DNA from: Adiantum capillus-veneris
Taxonomy: Eukaryota; Streptophyta; Polypodiopsida; Polypodiales; Pteridaceae
DNA: 64,000 nt
Direction: 5' to 3'
NCBI GenBank assembly: GCA_014529385.2
Contig: CM043970.1
Location: forward strand, 66,675,496-66,739,495
Numbering within the stretch: position 1 is the first letter of the stretch; each line of letters begins with the position of its first letter. Positions 57,718 to 64,000 of the stretch are shown in pieces. The translations under genes were made by a program, and so were the position numbers. The notes under the pieces were generated by a model. It was not told the DNA's origin. It saw only the letters and a program-made list of their open reading frames with translations, and made no database searches.

Positions 57718-58656
57718 GTTACAAAGCACCATCTTCTCTATATGGAGAAAGACAGAGAGTGAGAAAGAGAGAAATACCTGGTTTTACCATATTCGTGAGG
57801 TGTGCAATGTCTCCTGAGAAGAAGCTATGCCCGATGTTGCACTTCTGGGGATCCTTGCTTATGATGCTGTTTCTTTATCCTGTCCGTGAATTTTCAATCC
57901 TTTGCACTCCACTTGTGCGTTGTGTACAATGCCGAGTTCGCTCATGTACGCGCGCATATACTCCAACTATATGCGATCCGCGTGCGCTTTCTCTCTGTTT
58001 ACTGTTCGTCTGCATTCTCTGTGTGCGTTGCTCGTGCGCTCTCTCTGTGCCTAATCTTGATAGGGTTTATTAGAATGCCACGTAATCTACAAGTCCACGT
58101 TTTATCGTAAGATTAAAAAAAAACAAAAGCAGTATAAAAAATTAACCAATTCACACAGCCAAAATTAAAGAAATCATGGTTGAAAAGATGCAAAACATGC
58201 GTAACTCTATACTAAGAATTCACTTTTTTTAAAAAATCTATGGGCTCTGCCCCTAACCTGCCCCTTCTAAACTATGTATCTCTGTCTTTTGACAAGAGTG
58301 TGTGTGTGCAAGAAAGAGCTACAGAGAACCATCTTCTCTATATGGAGAAAGACAAAGAGTCAAAGAGAGAGAAATACCTGTTTTTCCCCTATTTGTGAGG
58401 TGTGCAATGTCTCCTAAGAAGAAGCCATGCCGGATGTTGCCCTTCTAGAAAGCGTTGCATACGATGCTGTTTCTTTATCCTATGCGTGAACTGTCAATCC
58501 TGTGCGCTCCACCTGTTCGTTGTGTACGATGTCAGGTTCACTCATGTGTGCGCGCGTATACTCCTACTGTGTGCGATCCACGTGCGCTTTCTGTGTGTTT
58601 GCTACTCGTCGGCTTTCTCTGTCTGAGTTGCTTTTGCACTCTCTTTGTGCCTAATC
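57718..58656 (+). repeat. 628-bp satellite, block 5 (about two monomers)
   Basis: Resumes the monomer interrupted at 50539 (GTTACAAAGCACCATCTTCT). The phase mark is at 58043, and the next monomer ends at the copia junction GCCTAATC|TGTTGG. Confidence 0.92.
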
Positions 58657-59049
58657 TGTTGGAGCTATATATGGCTCACTCTACTCAACTTGTCTCACCC
58701 ATATATTTGTATCTTGTCCTCAATATGAATCAGTCTTTGGGAGCGCACATGGTGTGTCTCTTGTTTCATGTCTCTCTCTCTCTCTCTCAATATGGTATCA
58801 GAGCGATAAATATCACGCCCTGATTCAATTCATGGTGACAAAACAGTATGTCTATGCGATTCGCATGTAAGATTCAAAATTGCTACAAATTTTATTTTTT
58901 GAGGATTGATTCTTGTTAATTGTGGTTGTTTTGTGTTAAGAATAATATGATTAGTATTTTCTGTGGTGTTTATTACTTTGTTGATTTGTTGTTTGAAACC
59001 CTGAACTTCGTCTCAAATTTTGGGGGTCTTCTCCTTAATCTTTTAGGCA
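58657..59049 (+). mobile_element. Copia LTR plus leader fragment embedded in the satellite
   Basis: LTR 58657-58792, with a shorter CT tract than the other copies and ending ATA instead of ACA. The primer-binding site TGGTATCAGAGC is at 58793-58804. The leader runs to about 59049. It then joins the satellite at AAATCATGGTTGAAAAGATG, a different right junction from those at 34347 and 43167. Confidence 0.85.
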
Positions 59050-62000
59050 GAAATCATGGTTGAAAAGATGCAAAACATGCATAACTCTACGCTAGGAGTT
59101 CAGTTTTTGAAAAAAAAACTTTGGGCACTGCCACTAGCCTCGCGGGGACACTGCCCCTCGGCCTCGCCCTTTTAAACTATGTATCTTTGTCTTTTGACGA
59201 GAGTGTTTGTGTGTAGGAAAGAGCTACAGAGAACCATCTTATCTATATGGAGAAAGACAGGGAGTGAGAGAGAGAAAGAAATACCTGTTTTTTCCCTATT
59301 CGTGATGTGTGCAATGTCTCCTCAGATGAAGCTATGCCGGATGCTGCCCTTCTGGAAAGCGTTGCGTAGGATGCTGTTTCTTTATCCTGTGCGTGAATTG
59401 TCAATCCTGTTTGCTCCACCTGTGGGTTGTGTACGATCCTGTGCGCACGCGTATACTCCAACTGTATGCTATCCGCGTGCGCTTTCTCTGTGTTTGCTGC
59501 TTGTCTGCTTTCTCTGTGTGCGTTGCTTGTGCATTTTCTCTGTGCCTATTCTTGATAGGGTTTATTAGAATTCCACGTAAGCTACAAGTCCACGTTTTAT
59601 CATAGTATTAAAATAATACAAAAGTAGTATAAAACATTAACCAACCAATTCACACGGCCAAAACTAAAGAAATCATGGTTAAAAACATGCAAAGCATGCA
59701 TAACTCCATACTAGGAATTCACTTTTAAAAATATATATATATAGGCGCTGCCCCTGGCCCCACGGGGGCGCTGCCCCTCGACCCCGTCCCTTACAAACTA
59801 TGTATCTCTGTCTTTTGAGGAGAGTGTTTGTGTGCAAGAAAGAGCTACAGAGAACCATCTTCTCTATATGGAGAAAGACAGAGAGTAAGAGAGAGAGAAA
59901 AACCTGTTTTTCTCCTATTCGTGAGGTGTGCAATGTCTCCTGAGAATAAGCTATGCCCGATGCTGCCCTTTTGGAAAACATTGCGTTCAATGCTCTTTCT
60001 TTATCTTGTGCGTGAACTGTCAATCATGTGCGCTCCACCTCAGCATTGTGTACGATGCCGGGTTCGCTCCCGTGCACGCACGTATACTCCAACTGTGTGC
60101 GATCCGCGTGTGCTTTCTCTGTGTTTGCCGCTCATTTGCTTTCTGTGTGTGCATTGCTCATGCGCTCTCACTTTGCCTAACCTTCGTAGGGTTTATTAAA
60201 ATTCCATGTAAGCTACAAGTCCACGTTTTATCGTAGGATTTAAAATAAATAAAAGAAGTATAAAACATTAACCAATTCACACGGCCAAAATTAAAGAAAT
60301 CATGGTTACAAAGATGCAAAGCATACATAACTCTATACCACGAACTCATTTTAAAAAAAAAATATCTATGGCTGCTGCCCCTAGCCCTGCGGGGGCACTG
60401 CCCTCGACCCTGCCCCTTCTAAATTATGTATCTTTGTCTTTTGACGAGAGTGTGTGTGTGCAAGACAGAGTTACAAAGACCCGTCTTCTCTATACGGAGA
60501 AAGACAGAGAGTGAGAGAGAGAGAAATACCTATTTTTTCCCTATTCGTGAGGTGTGCAATGTCTCCTGAGAAGAAGCTATGCTCGATGCTGCTCTTTTGG
60601 AAATCCTTGCACACGATGCTGTTTCTTTATCATGTGTGTGAACTGTCAATCCTTTACGCTCCACCTGTGCGTTGTGTACGATACCGGGTTCGCTCATGTG
60701 CGTGCGCGTATACTCTAACTGTGTGCGATGCGTGCGCTTTCTTTGTGTTTGTTGCTCGTCTCCTTTCTGTGTGTGTTGCTTGTACGCTCTCTCTATGCCT
60801 AATCTTTATAGGGTTTATTGGAATGCCACGTAATCTACAAGTCCACGTTTTTTCATAGCATTAAAAAAATACAAAAGCAGTATAAAACATTAACCAATTT
60901 ACACGGCCAAAATTAAAGAATCATGGTTGAAAAGATTCAAAACATGCGTAACTCTATACTAGGAATTCACTTTTTTTTTAAAAATCTATGGGCGCTGCCA
61001 CTAGCCCCGCGGGGGCGCTGCCCCTCAACCTCGCCCCTTTTAAACTATGTATCTTTGTCTTTTGACGAGAGTGTTTGTGTGCAGGAAAGATCTACAGAGA
61101 ACCATCTTCTCTATATGGAGAAACACAAGGGATGAGAGAGAGAGAAATACCTGTTTTTCCCATATTCGTGAGGTGTCCAATGTCTCCTTAGATGGAGCTA
61201 TGCCTCATGCTTCCCTTCTGGAAAGCGTTGCGTACAATGTTGTTTCTTTATCTTGTGCGTGAACTGTCAATCCTGTCCTATCCACCTTTGTGTTGTGTAC
61301 GATGCTGGGTTCGCTCCTGTGCGCGCGCGTATACTCCAACTGTGTACGATCCGCGTGCGCTTTCTCTGTGTTTGCTGCTCGTCTGCTTTCTCTGTGTGCG
61401 TTGCTCGTGCGCTCTCTCTGTGCCTAATCTTGATAGGGTTTATTAGAATGCCACGGAAGCTACAAGTCCACGTTTTATCATAGGATAAGAAAGAAACAAA
61501 ATCAATATAAAACATTAACCAATTTACACGACCAAAATTAAATAAATCATAGTTAAAAAGATGCAAAGCATGCATAACTCTATACTAGGAATTCACTTTT
61601 TTTTTTTTAAATCTATGGTCGTTGCACCTATCCCCGCGGGGGCGCTGCCCCTCGACCCCGCCCATTCTAAACTATGTATGTCTGTCTTTTCACAAGAGTG
61701 TGTGTGTGCAAGACAGAGTTACAAAGACGCGTCTTCTCTATATGAAGAAAGATAGAGAGTGAGAGAGAGACAAATACCTGTTTTTCCCCTATTTGTGAGG
61801 TGTGCAATGACTCCTGAGAAGAAGCTATGCCCAATCCTGCCCTTCAGGAAATCCTTGCACACGATGTTGTTTCTTTATCCTTTGCGCTCCACCTGTGCGT
61901 AGTGTACGATGTCGGGTTCTCTCATGTGCGCGCGCTTATACTCCAACTGTGTGCGATCCGCGTGCGCTTTCTCTATGTTCACTGCTCCTCTGCTTTCTCT

Positions 62001-63978
62001 GTGTGCGTTGCTTGTGCGCTCTCACTTTGCCTAATCTTGATAGGGTTTATTAGAATTCCACGTAAGCTACAAGTCCACGTTTTATCATAAGATTAAAAAC
62101 CTACAAAAGCAGTATAAAACATTAACTAATTCACACGGCCAAAAATAAAGAGATCATGGTTCAAAATATGAAAAACATGCGTAACCCTATACTAGGAATT
62201 CACTTTTTTTAAAATAATCTATGGACGCTGCCCCTAGCCCCGCATGGGCGCTTCCTCTCGACCCCACCCCTTTTAAACTATGTATCTTTGTCTTTTGATG
62301 AGAGTGTTTGTATGCAAGAAAGAGCTACATAGAACCATCTTCTATATATGGAGAAAGACAGGGAGTGAGAGAGAGAGAAATACCTATTTTTACCCTATTT
62401 GTTAGGTGTGCAATGTCTCCTAAGATGAAGCTATGCCCGATGCTTCCCTTCTGGAAATCCTTGCGTACAATGCTGTTTCTTTATCCTGTGCGTGAACTGT
62501 CAATCCTGTGCGCTCCACATGTGCGTTGTGTACAATGCCGGGCTCGCTCCTATGCGCGCACGTATACTCCAGCTGTGTGCAATCCGCGTGCGCTTTCTCT
62601 CTGTTTGCTGCTCGTCGGCTTTCTCTGTGTGCATTGCTCATGCGTTCTCTCTGTGACTAATCTTAATAGGGTTTATTAGAATGCCGCGTAAGCTACAAGT
62701 CCACGTTCTATCATAGGATTAAAAAAAAACAAAAGCAGTACAAAACATTAACCAATTCACACGGCCAAAATTAAAGAAATCATGGTTAAAAAGATGCAAA
62801 GCATGCATACCTCTATACTAGGAATTCACTTTAAAAACAAAAATCTATGGGCGCTTCCCCTCGACCCCACCCCTTCTAAACTATGTATGTCTGTCGTTTG
62901 TCGAGAGTGTGTGTGTGCAAGAAAGAGTTACAAAGAATCATCTTCTCTATATGGAGAAAGACAGAGAGTGACAGAGATAAAAATACCTGTTTTTTCCCTA
63001 TTCGTGAGGTGTGGAATGTCTCCTCAGGAGAAGCTATGCTTGCTGCTCCACTTCTGGAAATCCTTCCGTACGATGCTCTTTCTTTATCATGTGCATGAAC
63101 TGTCAATCCTATGCGCTCCATCTGTGCGTTATGTACGATGTCGGGTTCGATCATGTGCGCGCACGTATACCTTAACGGTTTTCGATCCGCGTGCACTTTC
63201 TGTGTGTTTGCTGCTCATCTACTTTCTCTGTGTGTGTTGCTCATGCGCTCTCTCTGTGACTAGTCTTGATACAGTTTATTAGAATGCCACTTAAGCTACG
63301 AGTCCACGTTTTATCATAATATTTAAAAAAAACAAAAGCATTATAAAACATTAACCAATTCACAGGGCCAAAATTAAAGAAATCATGGTTGAAAAGATGC
63401 AAAACATGCGTAACTCTATACTAGGAATTCACTTTATTAAAAAATCTATGGGTGCTACCCCAAGCCCCGCGGGGGCGTTGCCCCTTGACCCCGCCCCTTC
63501 TAAACTATGTATCTCTATCTTTTGACGAGAGTGTCTGTGTGCAAGAAAGAGCTACAAAGAACCATCTTCGCTATATGGAGAAAGACAGATAGTGAGAGAG
63601 AGAAAAATACTTGTTTTTTCTCTATTTGTGAGGTGTGCAATGTTTCTTGAGAAGAAGCTATGCCCGATGTTGCCCTTCTGGAAAGCGTTGCATATGATGC
63701 CCTTTCTTTATCCTGTGCGTAAACTATTAATCCTGTGCGCTCCACTTGTTCGTTGTGTACGATGCCGGGTTTGCTCCTGTGTGCGCGCGTATACTCCAAC
63801 TGTGTGCGATCTACGTGCGCTTTCTCTATGTTTGCTGCTCGTCTTCTTTTTTTGTGTGCGTTGCTCGTGCGCTCTCTCTGTGTCTAATCTTGATAGGGTT
63901 TATTAGAATGCCACATAAGTTAGAAGTCCACGTTTTATCATAGCATTAAAAAAAAACAAAAGTAGTATAAAACATTAA
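59050..63978 (+). repeat. 628-bp satellite, block 6 (about eight monomers)
   Basis: Phase marks near 59546, 60176, 60804, 61426, 62030, 62656, 63256 and 63886 (spacing 600-630). Most monomers keep two overlapping stop-free plus-strand frames of about 95-125 codons (for example 59928-60236 and 59828-60199). The last monomer stops at TTAA 63975-63978. Confidence 0.93.
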
Positions 63979-64000
63979 CACTAGGTTGGTAATGGGACAC
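63979..64000. mobile_element. First 22 bases of a second TTAA-targeting element, cut by the window edge
   Basis: CACTAGGTTGGTAATGGGAC follows a TTAA, exactly where other satellite monomers read AAACATTAACCAATTCAC. It differs from the end of the 51989 element at 4 of 22 positions, so it is a related but separate family member. Confidence 0.65.

Overview
The window looks like heterochromatic nuclear DNA from a land plant. It contains Ty3/gypsy retrotransposons (one lineage with the two RNase H domains typical of plant Tat elements), Ty1/copia elements, long (GA)n/(CT)n tracts, a pentatricopeptide-repeat gene fragment and several tandem repeat families. The PPR fragment resembles the large PPR families of non-seed plants and gymnosperms, but that placement is weak. 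I see no intact single-copy host gene, no tRNA or rRNA gene and no prokaryotic feature. Almost everything is a mobile element, a piece of one, or a satellite.

Layout. (1) 1-6793, minus strand: the 5' part of a decayed Ty3/gypsy element A with a 2.9-kb LTR (3854-6793), inserted in element B. (2) 6794-24698, minus strand: a tandem pair of Tat-like gypsy elements B and B' that share a central LTR (10547-12881). The integrase of B' has been expanded into a 1108-bp tandem array (about 13310-17110). (3) 24699-30280: a diverged minisatellite flanking a broken FCP1/NIF-like phosphatase-fold gene (25579-26325), then poorly recognisable gene debris. (4) 30281-64000: a roughly 628-bp satellite (about 22 monomers). 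It is interrupted by copia LTR-leader pieces that share one junction, a 5.0-kb Helitron-like element (38044-43066), a copia element C with 142-bp LTRs (43716-49172) and a 7.2-kb LTR insertion (50540-57717).

The 50540-57717 insertion has LTR ends like those of element A and a perfect 5-bp target duplication, so it is best read as a giant solo LTR. Inside it, at a TTAA, sits a 2.9-kb element (51989-54880) with CACTAG terminal inverted repeats. The window ends in the first 22 bases of a related element, again at a TTAA. TTAA target use with such termini is the signature of the piggyBac superfamily, which is not a usual component of land plant genomes as far as I know. This is the most surprising signal here.

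The second is in element A. Its gag frame has no ATG near its start. The LTR carries a short ORF (MAPKR..., 4964-4842) that ends in phase 0 on a good splice donor. A phase-0 acceptor lies at the start of gag. The giant solo LTR has kept a related MAPKR exon with a GT at the corresponding phase-0 position. This suggests that Gag starts in the LTR and is spliced across the primer-binding site. An extra, unidentified ORF lies inside that proposed intron.
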